NCBI GenBank assembly: GCA_046160625.1
Contig: JBJXGZ010000120.1
Coordinates: 1-64,000, forward strand
Length of the DNA: 64,000 nucleotides
Direction: 5' to 3'
From: M3007 sp046160625
GTDB taxonomy: Bacteria > Bacteroidota > Bacteroidia > Chitinophagales > Saprospiraceae
Shown here piece after piece: positions 52,701-62,700 of this stretch. Each line of letters starts with the position of its first letter. The first letter of the stretch is position 1. Under the pieces are notes generated by a model that was not told where the DNA came from, searched no databases, and was given only the letters and a program-made list of their open reading frames with translations. The translations under genes were made by a program, and so were the position numbers.

Positions 52701-55700
52701 CACATTCAGCCGTGTATTCAGGGGTAACTTCCACTGTCTGACCAGGAACGTCTGTGATTGAAACTACTTCAACAATGATAGATTCGATTGGGCTGCAATC
52801 GTCTCCAATGCAACCACCCAGGCCCGGAATCGGGAGGCCTGCCACCGTCCAGGAATCAAGATAATCGAGCAAGTCTCCTTCAGAAAGGGATATGCCTGTA
52901 TGGCAATCAGCACCTTGGGAGGTAAACAAGTTCAATGGCATGAACTGGCAGCCAGGATCGAAAGTAGGTGGAGTGTTGTCCACCACCGTGATGGTTTGGG
53001 TAAATACCAGGCTGACATTGCCACAATTGTCTATAGCCGTCCAGGTATTGGTAAACGAACCTTCTCCGGGGCAGTCGCCGCCTGGCACGAATGGACCGGT
53101 GATTTTAACCAGATTGACCTCAGGATCGCAATTGTCAGATGCCTCAGGTTCAAGGCTGTTGGCAAAATCATACCCTGCAATATCGCTGCAAGAAATTGTA
53201 ACGTTAATTCCAATTGGGAAGGGCGCAGCTTCTTCGGTTTCCCATTCTGGGGGGGTATTGTCGTAAATATTGACATACCTGAAGAAGGAAGTGCTGGTAT
53301 TGCCACAATCATCCGTAGCCTTCCACTCTGTTACCCAGATGCCCAAGGAATTCTCAACACATTCCAAATTGGGTTCAAATTCATGATACACGATTTCATA
53401 GGAAACATCGCCACAGTTATCGTCGGCTAGCGGTTCTGTAGCGAGCGCGGCTTCCAAACCAGCAGGGTCGTCACACTCCACTTCTTCATCTAATGCTCCG
53501 GGTAGTGTTACCCACTCAGGTGCAACATTGTCAATAATAGTGATGACCTGGGTAAATGGAGCATCAACCTCATTACCACAGTCATCCACTGCTGTCCATG
53601 TGCGCACGTAACCGCCTGCACATGTGTTCAAGGGTTCAGAAGAAGCCAAAGTCACGGTCACTTCGCCGCAGTTGTCCTCCGCTTCAGGCTCCAGTAAAAG
53701 GGCCGCTGCTATTGAGCTTAGGTCATCGCAAGAGATCGTGCGATCCAATTCGTCACTTGGCGTAGTAATCCAGGTGGGTGCCACATCGTCGTTGACAATA
53801 ATGTTCTGGGTAACATCCGTGAAGTTGCCTGCGCAGTCGTACACACGGTAAGTGCGTGTGCCGGTACCTGGGCAGGAAGTGGGCAACATGGTACCAAGGG
53901 GTACGATGTCTTCCACACCACAATTGTCCTCGGCCATCACTATTCCAATGTCCTCAGCTTCAACATCATCCAGACAAGTGTACTCCAGGTCTGCCAATGG
54001 CTCGACCGTTGGATCTTCATTGTCAATGATGATGAAATTGTAGGTATGGGCTACCGTATTTCCACAGTTGTCAATGAACGTGAACTCGATGTCATACTCC
54101 TGGCATTCATCCTCCAAATCACCTACTTCGATCACACTGGTCACAGTCACAGAGGCTAACATTTCCTCATCAGAAGTGCAATTGTCGTATGGATGGGTTG
54201 CTTTGGCCAGGCTGTCGTAAGCCTCTTCCAAAGTCTGGAAACAGGTTGCATAAATTGCATCCGGGTTCACCTGTGGATCCTCTGTGTCAATGTGAACGCC
54301 TGTGTACACTATGGCAGAGAAGTTGCCACAGAAATCAGTGACGTAAACCGTTATATCTGCAGGGCAGCCGAGACTTACATCTGCATCTAATTGCAGATCA
54401 CCGGGAGAACCGCAATCGTCGCCAGCATGAGTTGAATCTATTGCTGCTGCAATTGCTTCTGCTTCTGTATCATAGCATTCTCCTTCCATCCCATTTGGAT
54501 CAGATGTTATGATAGGTGCATCGTTTTCCACACGGGTTTCATAGGTTACCGAGCTGGATTTGCCACAATCGTCTGTTGCGGTTACCGTAATGGATAGTTC
54601 ACAATCAGTTCCAGAAACCGTAGCTGTGATGTCCAGTGAAAGATCACAGTCGTCCGAAACCGTTGTAGCTGCGATTGCTGCCAGTACTGCGTATTCATTT
54701 TCAAAATAAGGCGGTGTGGGCGACTCATCTTCGTCATAACAGTCATCTATAGTTCCGGCTGTTACGGTAGGGGCTGCGCCATCTATTACAACAATGTAAT
54801 TAACAATAGATAGGTTGCCACAAGCATCAACAAGTATGATTGGAATCGTGCGGTTGCACAAGGGGCCAGAGGGCGAACCTAGCGTTACCGAGATCCCCAC
54901 GGGAGGGGTGCAATTGTCCCACTTGTTAAGATTGGCATGGGCAATGGCAGCCGCTATTGCATCGGCTTCGGTCTGATACCAGGTGCCAAGCACTGGCGGG
55001 TTCAGCAAATAGGGCGGAAGGTTGTCTTCAGCCGTAATGGTCTGGGTAACATAAGTGGTGTTGCCAGCCTCGTCTGTGACTGAGTACACCCGGGAGATAA
55101 TCATCGGGTTGCCTGCGCAACCTGTCCCGGTGGTGTCGGTAAGTGTTGGCTCATATTCCACCGTAATTTCCCCAGGACAATTATCATCCTCATCATCCAC
55201 CACATTGATATTAGGTGCCGGAATGCTCGAGATACAAGCCACATTCACCTGGTCAGGGTTACTGGCCGTCGGTGGGTCCTGATCTACTATGATGGAGAAC
55301 AAGTACTCAATACTCTCACAACCATAGATGGTATTACTAACCACCAAAGTAGCCTGATAAGAACCGTTTTGAATTCCGGGAGGTGTTGGGATGATTATTT
55401 CTCCATCCATTACCACGAGTGTGCCCTGTTGAATGTCAGGGAAAGGAGGGGAGCTAAGGGGGTCAAAATCAATCACATAGTAATTCGGATTGCCTATTAC
55501 ATTCTCGAATTCCAGGTGGATGAAAGGATCGCTCGGGCAAATGACCGGGTTGCCCACCAGATTAAGCGACAGCAATTCAATTGGAATGCTTACGCCGTCC
55601 GTACTTAGTGGCACCGACGAAAAATTACTGTTGTATGCTTCAGCGCTTGGCGGTCCATTCGGAATATTATAAGCGCCCAAAGAGCCTACAGCGCGTAGTG

Positions 55701-58700
55701 TATAGGTAAACACTACTGTGCCGTCGGGGACATTCACGCCATAAGGCGGGAATCCATCGTCAGCAAACGATAGTTGTAATTCGTTGGGGCCATTCGGGAA
55801 AGCAAAGAAACTGCCGTCCGTGGGTACATAGGGCGTATTAAAACTCACCAGCTGGAAAGCCGAAATGTCCCAACTGAACAGATAGTCCAAGGTGTTGATG
55901 TCGCAGAAATTGGTAACATCAACGGAAACCGTGAACTCTTCTCCACAGGCAACAGGACCGCCAGTATAAATGTGCTCCAACAATAGTGGTTCCAGCACTT
56001 CCACCTCGTATTCTGCGGTGGAAACACAGCCTGCATTATCTGTTACGGTGTAATAGATGGTTGCTGTTCCGGTCACATAACCTGTAACTAAAACAGTATC
56101 AAGGTCAAAAGTATCCAGCAAGGTGACATTTGGCGTAGAACTCCAAACACCAGATACAAACGTAGCGGGAAGATCCACGTCATTGTCTGCAGTCAATTGA
56201 ATTTGCGCGCCTACATGGACGCAGGTAGGTCCAGTGATGCTGGGTGTGGAAGGAGCGGCTACCGTGATCGTTACCATGATCGGATCGCCAAAACAATCAT
56301 CCAGGTTAAAGCCATTTGTCGGGCCAGAGGCGCGGGGCGTAATGGTGTAAGTGACCGAGCCGCTCAAAAGCGGATTGTCCAAAGTCAGTACTTGCACAAT
56401 GTCGTTGATCGCAACTTCCAGGCCCGCATTGTCATAAATATTGACCATTCCGTTGGATGCGCCCAATACGTTTGTAGCGGATGCTGTCCACTCGATGCGA
56501 ACAGGGTAGCCAGCCGTAGTAGCGTTGGAGGAAGGCAAACCCAAAAGATCAAGATCCAAATCCGAACTTGCACCTGTACAGATAAGTTTGTCAGCTGGTT
56601 CGTTTAAACTTGGTTTAGGATAAATAAGGGTATTCGGGTTAGGATTATTTATCGTAGTACCACATGACACGTCGGTATCGGCGTACCGAACGTTGGAAAC
56701 CGTCAGCATAACACGTCCACGGTCAAACGAACCCATTGCATTGTTGATAGCTTGGGTAAAGTTGTAAGGGGATGCGCTGGTGAGGCTCAATGCCACCAAT
56801 TGGATCGGCAGTGGATTTTCAGGAAATAAGGCTTTTGGGCTTGTACCAGCAGGCCCGGTAGGGTTGTCCGAAAGTGTCAGATCGAACAGTACCGTCTGCG
56901 TCGAGCTGGTACTGATGGTATAGTCTACCATTTCTCCCGAACACAGGTTGTTGTCGTTGCGAACGACATCCACTACGATGGGCGCGTATATTTTATAAAG
57001 CAATTGAACAGGTTCCCCTTCACAATCGCCGGGAGTAAAGGTGCCGCTACCATCCCGGTCCAAGTAAGGCACAAATCGTTGGTCAATAACGCCATAAGTC
57101 CCGCTCGATAGCTCATAGCCGAGCGCGCCGCCGTACGTCGTTCCAAAAAAGCCCGGAGCAGCAGCTGGAGATACGTTGTCTGGCCCACCATTGAGCGGAA
57201 GTGCACCGCCATCATAAGTGATATTTCCAGTAGTGGTATAGACTACTGTATAGCCGATGTCGCCATTGTCGCTGTAACCGTTCAGGGTCAATAAATCGCC
57301 TTCGCAAAAATCAACACAAATGGAATTTGGGTCGAGCGTATTGGGATCGTTGTCTCCGGCTTCAGCAGGGTTACTGGTCGTGGAGGCAGAGAAACCAAAC
57401 TTTGGTTGAGGCTCCACATTGACAAAGACATCAAAAAAACTGTCGCCGCAGTAAGTCGTGGGTGGGCCTTTGGGGAAAAGGGTATACTTGACCATAATTG
57501 GTGCGGCCGTGTTATTCACCAATATTTCGTTGATAGCATTGGGGCCAAATCCAACGCCCATGGCCATCCCTGCACCGCCTGTCACACCACCATAATCGGC
57601 AGTCCAGTCAAAAGTACTCCCAACTACACCGTTAGGATTGGTTACTTCCAGGCCTGTTGCAGCCCCCGAACAGATAGTTGTATTTGCGGCGGAGACATCT
57701 GGTATTGGATCCACCGTAACAAAAACATCAAAGAAACTGCCCTCGCAGAAAGTTGGTTCAGGGCCAATGGGCGTGAGGGTGTACTGCACCACAATCGGCG
57801 CGTTTGTAGGATTAGTCAGCGTTTCGTTGATCGCATCCACGCCGTATGCAACGCCAGTGCCACTTCCTGCCCCACCAGTAACCGCACCATACGAGGCCGT
57901 CCAATTGAAAGTGCCGCCAACCGCATTAGGATTGGTCACATCCAATTCGGTATCGGCACCGGAACAAATGGATTTGTTGGTAGCAGAAACATCGGGAAGT
58001 GGAATCACCGTCACTGTAGCACTCCCCATCAAACCTGCTGGAATTGCTGAACAACCATTGACATCGGTCAGCGAGACAATGGTATAAACGATGGAGGTAC
58101 TTGGATAAAGCCCTCCCAGAATGGGTTCGGGTATCCCAATGCCACTGTACATCGTGCCTTCGGAAAGTTCAATATCCCAATCAGGTGCGCCAGTTAACGT
58201 AACATTGAGCGGAGCTTCATCCCCCGCACAGATTGTCTGGTCGCCGCTCAACACTGCTGTAGGCAATTCCCAGACTTCCACGGTGAAAGGAGTATTGGTA
58301 TAGAAGCCACAATCATTGTAAATCCTAAGCGTGCCATTGTAAATCCCCGGCAACGCAGCTGCCGGAACGATCAACCCAATGGCAGCCGGGGCTGAAGCCA
58401 ATGGTGTTGTCCCAACATCCGCAAATCCTTGGGCTTCTGCAATACCATCATAATCAATGGAGTAATCATCAGCATCAGTGGCAGAGTAGGCAAGCGAGGC
58501 CGAAGTCTCCCCACGACAAACTTGCAAATCGCTTGAAAGCAAGTCGATCGTAATACTTGGTGCATTTGCACAAACTTCTCCATACACCACCACATCGCGC
58601 AGGAACAAGTCGCCCGTAAAATTTCCACCGCTCGAAAGACCATAAATTCTAAAAATAATGGGGTTGCTGGTCAAGGTATCACTCCAGGCAGGCCATACCC

Positions 58701-59226
58701 GGTTTGCACCTAAGGTGTTGCAAAGGTTGCTTGACTGAGGATTACCCGGGTTCACAGTAGTCCAGGGGCCGCCTGGGCCGTTGGTACTGAAACCATACCG
58801 GATGGCAATGGGACCATCATCGGCAGTTCCTGAAAGGTTTTCGCGGCGCGAGCGCGCGGAGAAACCTGTTATTTTAAGACCATAACCAGGATTCGGATCG
58901 ATGGTAACTGTGATGTATTCGCCATCCGAGTTGAATGTGTTGACGTTGAATACATTGGTGGTTGGCCAGTGTGTTGCGCCAAAACCCTGCATTGGGCCTC
59001 CGCATGCCAAATTTAGGCTTGAAACACCCGCGCCACGTCCGAGGACTGGCAGCACATCGTCCGCATTTGGGTCAATGTAATTGTGAGCACCGCCAGTATC
59101 GTTGGTATAGCGGAAAATCTCTTGGGCAAAGCCCCTCATTTGGCCGATTCCCAGAAGAAGCAGGGTAAAAAGCACCAAACGTGTCGTCATTTGTCTCGTA
59201 AGACAAGTGGGTAGGGTTGGTTTCAT
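49771..59226 (-). CDS. Giant PKD/HYR protein with cohesin- and dockerin-like modules, T9SS type A sorting domain
   Basis: A 3151-residue exported protein, the longest in the window. After the signal peptide comes a beta domain (EIFRYTNDTGGAHNY...), then PKD-like modules, two of them near-duplicates (IPDVSAANTTICSGAATGLEV). A cohesin-like module is at about 1075-1222 (VACGEEFTVSVDVTNF). About 15 HYR-type repeats follow, several with an unusual CYxxxAEAIAAAI segment. A dockerin-like pair lies near 2794-2845 (GVTTADATRITNHV; ADVNRSGIINTQDATLITQ), a second cohesin-like module at about 2923-3048 (VAGTEVEVTFAASNF), and a type A sorting tail (MQNRPNPFADATTIGF). Start 59226 or 59190, both giving a signal peptide. 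Confidence 0.9.
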   Translation of the reverse strand: MKPTLPTCLTRQMTTRLVLFTLLLLGIGQMRGFAQEIFRYTNDTGGAHNYIDPNADDVLPVLGRGAGVSSLNLACGGPMQGFGATHWPTTNVFNVNTFNSDGEYITVTIDPNPGYGLKITGFSARSRRENLSGTADDGPIAIRYGFSTNGPGGPWTTVNPGNPQSSNLCNTLGANRVWPAWSDTLTSNPIIFRIYGLSSGGNFTGDLFLRDVVVYGEVCANAPSITIDLLSSDLQVCRGETSASLAYSATDADDYSIDYDGIAEAQGFADVGTTPLASAPAAIGLIVPAAALPGIYNGTLRIYNDCGFYTNTPFTVEVWELPTAVLSGDQTICAGDEAPLNVTLTGAPDWDIELSEGTMYSGIGIPEPILGGLYPSTSIVYTIVSLTDVNGCSAIPAGLMGSATVTVIPLPDVSATNKSICSGADTELDVTNPNAVGGTFNWTASYGAVTGGAGSGTGVAYGVDAINETLTNPTNAPIVVQYTLTPIGPEPTFCEGSFFDVFVTVDPIPDVSAANTTICSGAATGLEVTNPNGVVGSTFDWTADYGGVTGGAGMAMGVGFGPNAINEILVNNTAAPIMVKYTLFPKGPPTTYCGDSFFDVFVNVEPQPKFGFSASTTSNPAEAGDNDPNTLDPNSICVDFCEGDLLTLNGYSDNGDIGYTVVYTTTGNITYDGGALPLNGGPDNVSPAAAPGFFGTTYGGALGYELSSGTYGVIDQRFVPYLDRDGSGTFTPGDCEGEPVQLLYKIYAPIVVDVVRNDNNLCSGEMVDYTISTSSTQTVLFDLTLSDNPTGPAGTSPKALFPENPLPIQLVALSLTSASPYNFTQAINNAMGSFDRGRVMLTVSNVRYADTDVSCGTTINNPNPNTLIYPKPSLNEPADKLICTGASSDLDLDLLGLPSSNATTAGYPVRIEWTASATNVLGASNGMVNIYDNAGLEVAINDIVQVLTLDNPLLSGSVTYTITPRASGPTNGFNLDDCFGDPIMVTITVAAPSTPSITGPTCVHVGAQIQLTADNDVDLPATFVSGVWSSTPNVTLLDTFDLDTVLVTGYVTGTATIYYTVTDNAGCVSTAEYEVEVLEPLLLEHIYTGGPVACGEEFTVSVDVTNFCDINTLDYLFSWDISAFQLVSFNTPYVPTDGSFFAFPNGPNELQLSFADDGFPPYGVNVPDGTVVFTYTLRAVGSLGAYNIPNGPPSAEAYNSNFSSVPLSTDGVSIPIELLSLNLVGNPVICPSDPFIHLEFENVIGNPNYYVIDFDPLSSPPFPDIQQGTLVVMDGEIIIPTPPGIQNGSYQATLVVSNTIYGCESIEYLFSIIVDQDPPTASNPDQVNVACISSIPAPNINVVDDEDDNCPGEITVEYEPTLTDTTGTGCAGNPMIISRVYSVTDEAGNTTYVTQTITAEDNLPPYLLNPPVLGTWYQTEADAIAAAIAHANLNKWDNCTPPVGISVTLGSPSGPLCNRTIPIILVDACGNLSIVNYIVVIDGAAPTVTAGTIDDCYDEDESPTPPYFENEYAVLAAIAATTVSDDCDLSLDITATVSGTDCELSITVTATDDCGKSSSVTYETRVENDAPIITSDPNGMEGECYDTEAEAIAAAIDSTHAGDDCGSPGDLQLDADVSLGCPADITVYVTDFCGNFSAIVYTGVHIDTEDPQVNPDAIYATCFQTLEEAYDSLAKATHPYDNCTSDEEMLASVTVTSVIEVGDLEDECQEYDIEFTFIDNCGNTVAHTYNFIIIDNEDPTVEPLADLEYTCLDDVEAEDIGIVMAEDNCGVEDIVPLGTMLPTSCPGTGTRTYRVYDCAGNFTDVTQNIIVNDDVAPTWITTPSDELDRTISCDDLSSIAAALLLEPEAEDNCGEVTVTLASSEPLNTCAGGYVRTWTAVDDCGNEVDAPFTQVITIIDNVAPEWVTLPGALDEEVECDDPAGLEAALATEPLADDNCGDVSYEIVYHEFEPNLECVENSLGIWVTEWKATDDCGNTSTSFFRYVNIYDNTPPEWETEEAAPFPIGINVTISCSDIAGYDFANSLEPEASDNCDPEVNLVKITGPFVPGGDCPGEGSFTNTWTAIDNCGNVSLVFTQTITVVDNTPPTFDPGCQFMPLNLFTSQGADCHTGISLSEGDLLDYLDSWTVAGLPIPGLGGCIGDDCSPIESIIVEVVSITDVPGQTVEVTPEYTAECVRQITVSFQLSDACGNVQPTLFVCIYNIIDDNAPSVFCPDGGGPSLPEDCYPNVAAAQAAALEAIDPCDNCTEFDDLDISVSTIGTCNAEVTVTVADCAGNESTVTFYTRIDGDAPEMTVSDIPNCYPSLAAAQAAAIAGTTITDNCDPYGNLTITATTMGTCPATVTVTATDQCGNSRSVSYPGICIGVSSEVVISPEASNLNVDCDTWQADLAAWLADHGGAEATGSGIVWTYLPLDPQTVLQMSAPNCTTHTKSVVVTFRATNDCENFDETTATFSVTDLVPPTANSIPNTNLTCSTAIPAPNVAIVTGEADNCGDTPTVGVFATSDNMASGCPGTPRIIIHQYIVTDAYCNTALVNHMITVVDNVPPNFTAPANITINVNAACVYNASTAITGDVLDESDNCTASGPMLQAYYTDVVNSGVNFQERYIITRTWNLTDACGNSAIPRVQTITVLDVTPPTLTGCPTNKSFAGTLSGEDCGATASPALEIPSFGDNCPDVAISYELTGATGGSGTGFVPGATVFLEGVTTVTYTVTDAVGNTITCSFTVTVNCLTIAGRIIWEHDDVSGVKDATVKLSQGMVSLGSDLSDTNGDYELTVPAAGLFRVTPVKNINRLNGVTTADATRITNHVNFSNPILDPYKKVCADVNRSGIINTQDATLITQCLMGNPTALAIFNVFWRFTPTDYVMPGTAHQNVPAFPEFKDVTVTTLDVTGVNFFGMKIGDVDAVWADPQMTPNIPPLVWVLQDQTLVAGTEVEVTFAASNFYDLASYQMALDFDPTQLQFVGFQPLGAIPMNLLDNFGAYNANLGELRNAWALGTGTTLADGTPVFRAKFKVLASGQKLSQVLKLDDSELPCKAYSEALVPTDVKLLFTESVSTGTPLDLGKLQLQLMQNRPNPFADATTIGFILPEACDAHIRILDISGRELTSYDRQYTAGYHELEFRMENAWSYGVLFCELVTPQGKRTIKMITAK

Positions 59227-59471
59227 AAAAACTAATTGTTACGGTGAGAGAAAAAGGTGAAGGGATGATAATATTGAGCAATTGGAAATGATTATTCTCG
59301 CGGTGGACAGTTAAGTCCGCAGTACTTGGCAGATTGTTATAAATTCGCTTACAATAAATTTGATAACCAACGGAAAGGCGTTGGAACTCTCCAAATGAGA
59401 CAGGAGGACAAAGAGCGTTCGTATAGGCGGGAAAAAGGCAATCGGATTAGGTGAGCAAGCAAATTAAGATG

Positions 59472-59479
59472 CAAACTTA
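59472..59479 (-). promoter_or_regulatory. Possible -7 element for the 3151-residue gene
   Basis: On the minus strand the sequence is TAAGTTTG, an exact TAnnTTTG match, giving a leader of about 240 bases. No -33 box is evident, so the call is weak. Confidence 0.35.
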
Positions 59480-59682
59480 GAGAAGCCTCCTGCGTTCGCG
59501 CCCATATTCGGCAAGCCTTAATTATAAATACCCTTATTGAGGTATCGCTTGACCACAACTATTGTGCCATAAATTGGGTAGATTGCCGAAGCCCAGATGC
59601 CTTTTCTGGAATCGGCACCAGCAACCAAGAGCGAAGCTTTTGCCTCGGAACCGGCTATACTAATGCTTTCCAATAAGTTAGC

Positions 59683-59719
59683 AAAAAAGGGCATCCCTCA
59701 ATCGAGAGATCCCCTTTTT
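59683..59719. terminator. Terminator downstream of the SprB-repeat gene
   Basis: A hairpin with arms built from GGG-ATC-CTC / GAG-GAT-CCC (59689-59714, single-base bulges) has six A before it (T run on the minus strand) and five T after it, so it can work in both directions. Confidence 0.7.
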
Positions 59720-59725
59720 GGAGAA

Positions 59726-59760
59726 TACGTTTACGAAACCTTGAAGGTTTCGTAAACGTA
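59726..59760. repeat. Perfect 35-base palindrome
   Basis: Arms of 17 bases (59726-59742 and 59744-59760, starting TACGTTTACGAAACC) are perfect complements around a single central base. It lies 33 bases after the stop of the SprB-repeat gene. Confidence 0.95.
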
Positions 59761-59793
59761 TCGCAAATCCTTAGGCGGCCACTAGGGTCGCCC

Positions 59794-62700
59794 TTATCGA
59801 ATCAAGGTCGTATTTCCTTTATAAACCTCGCGCACGCCGTCTACATATTCCACTTCAAGTATCCACACGTATATGCCAGGATCACAAGGCTGGTTTCGGA
59901 AGGTACCGTCCCAGCCCATGCTCTCGTCGTTGAAGGCAAAATCTTTCAACTGGAATACGACCTCGCCCCAACGGTCAAAGACCCTGAAATCCAAGGCTTT
60001 GGAATTACTCTGGCCATGAACGAGCAGCAAGTCGTTGGTGAAATCTCCGTTTGGCGTAAAGCCAGTTGGGACGAACACTTTGCGCTGTTTTTCCACGGAA
60101 ACCAAAATCTGATCCTGTGCGCGACAGCCAAGTGAATCCGTCACTACAATTTCAAAATAAGTTGGGTGCTCGAGCGAATACACCGCAGGGTTTCGGCAGT
60201 CAAGGCAACTAAGCCAGATACTGTCAGCAGGAGTCCAGGTGTAATTGGTCAAACCTCTGGCATTTAGCACCGTGGCGAACAACTGCGTATCTTGTCCAAA
60301 AGGAATCCGGATATCCGGTCCCAAATCTACCAGAATTGGGTCAGGCTGGGTGACTGTGATAGGCGCGAGTGCAAAAGCACAACCATTTACATCTACAATT
60401 TTCGGGTTGTAAATTCCCGCCGTAATGCCAATTTGAATAGGCGAACCATTCACTGGCTTGTCGTCCAAAGCGTACCTGTATGGTGGGGTACCGCCTGTGC
60501 CAGTCATCAATATTCGTCCGTCATGACCGCCATTGCAGCGCGGCTCTTCCATAGTTGCCGTGCCGCCAACTGCTTCAGATGGTTGCTCCACCACTACAGA
60601 GGCTGGTGTGGTGCAACCGTTGGCATCTGTCACGCTCAAAGAATATGTGCCCACCGGAAGGTTCTGAATGGTAACCGAGCTGGTACCATTGGCCCAGACA
60701 TATTGATACGGGCCGACACCCCCAGATGGGGAGGCTTTTGCACTGCCCGTGCTTTCTCCAAAACATTTCACATGGCTAGGCAAAATATTCACCTGCAAGG
60801 CGCTAGGCTCCCCAATGGTCACACTTGAGGTGCCCGGGCAACCGTTCGCATCGGTGATGGTGACACGATACGTGCCCGCGAAAAGTCCCTGCGCCAGCGA
60901 ATCGTTGGGCGTAGTGCCGCCATTCCAAAACCAGGTATATGGAGCTGTGCCGCCATCGGCACGAGCAGAAGCCCAACCAGTGGCATCGCCCTTGCATTTC
61001 GTGTCTGAAGTACCCGTCACCGAAGTTTCTAAAGGCAGCGGATTGCCTACAAGTACTGTAGCAGTAGCTGTGCATCCCAACTTGTCAGTGGCAGTGACGA
61101 TATATGTTTGGCCTCCTTGAAGACCCGTCACCGCTGAACCTGATTTGGGAGGCGAGGTATTCCACTGGTAGGTAAAGTCCGCTATGTTGGCGGGTGTTGC
61201 ACCATAAAAGATGGAGATCACCGCGCCTGTCCCGTCAAATCCATTGTGGCAGCCAGAAGCCTGGGTTTCAGCATGGGTGTTTAGTTCTTCCTGTTGTTGA
61301 ACAAAGGTTTCGCCAGAAGTAATACAACTATTTGCATCTGTAATGGTCACATGATATTTCTTGGACGTAAGCCCGGTTGCGGTTGGCGTAGTTTGGTTGT
61401 TCGCATCCCACTGATACGTATAGGGCGAAGTTCCACCGGAGCCTACCACCGTAGCAGTCCCATTGGAGCCAAAGAAGCAAATGGTGTCAGAAATCGCGGG
61501 CAATGCAAGCAATAGCTCCGTGGGTTGACTCACATTGGCAGTCGAAACACTGGTACACCCATGTGAATCAGTAACCGTGGCGATATACTGTCCGGCAAAC
61601 AAGTTAGCAATATTTAGCCCATTACCAGAATACCCATTGGGACCTGACCAAACCGCATTGTATTGAGGCGTTCCGCCAGCAGCGTCCAGATGGAGCGCAC
61701 CTGTGTTTTTACCAAAACATTTGACTGCTTCGGGCGTAGCAAAACTGGTCAAGAGCGCTGGCTGGGTTACCGTTTCGGTTTTTACCTGTGAACAACCGTT
61801 ACCATCGGTGGCCGTCACAGTATAAGTACCTGCGGCGACATTGGTAATCCCTTGGTTGACCTGTCCCGTGTTCCACACAAATACAAAAGGTGTAGTACCG
61901 CCCACCGCATAGGTGGTAAGTTGTCCATCCGAGAGGCCAAAACACGAAGGGCTTCTGTTCAAGGCTGTCAGAATCTGGATCGCAGCAGGCTCAAAAACCT
62001 GCATGGAAGTCGTTTTTTGACAGCCATTTGCATCTGAAACGGTGACCGTGTAAGTTCCAGCCAACAAATTGGATATACTGTCCGTCAGGAGGCCGTTGTT
62101 CCAGACGTATGTGTAAGGCAGTGTACCGCCGATAGGATGCACCGCAGCCGTTCCTGTTACCAGCCCAAAGCAAGTGACATCGTGCGGCGACGCGGTGGCA
62201 AAAAGTTCAGTCGGTTCTGTCAGCGTTACAGCGCTGGTGGCTGTACAGGAGACCCCAATATTGGTGATGGTTACTGTATAAGTACCGGGGTTAAGGTTGG
62301 AAATAGTGGCTGTTGTTTGGCCTGTATTCCACACAAAAGTATTGTTGCCTGCTCCGGAAGCTTGCAGGCTCCCTTTTTGTCCATAACAATTAATAGGTTG
62401 CAAAACCGTAACAGATGAGGTAAGCGAGCCTACGCTAAGTTCAATGTCTTCTGTAACGGTACAGCCATACGAATCAGTGGCCGTAACGTTGTAAATGCCT
62501 GTCTGTGAAATAGTTGCTATCGGGTTTGGGCAATCCGTACAACTGAGTCCGGTACCAGGGGACCATGCGTAAGTTACATTGTAACTCGGCTCAAATGTAA
62601 TAGACCAATCGCGCAATGTGCCGTTGATGTTCGGCTGGTCGTCTGTCAAGCGCAAGCGCCAGTTGCCATTGGAAGGTTCCCCCCAAAGGTCGGTCCAAGG

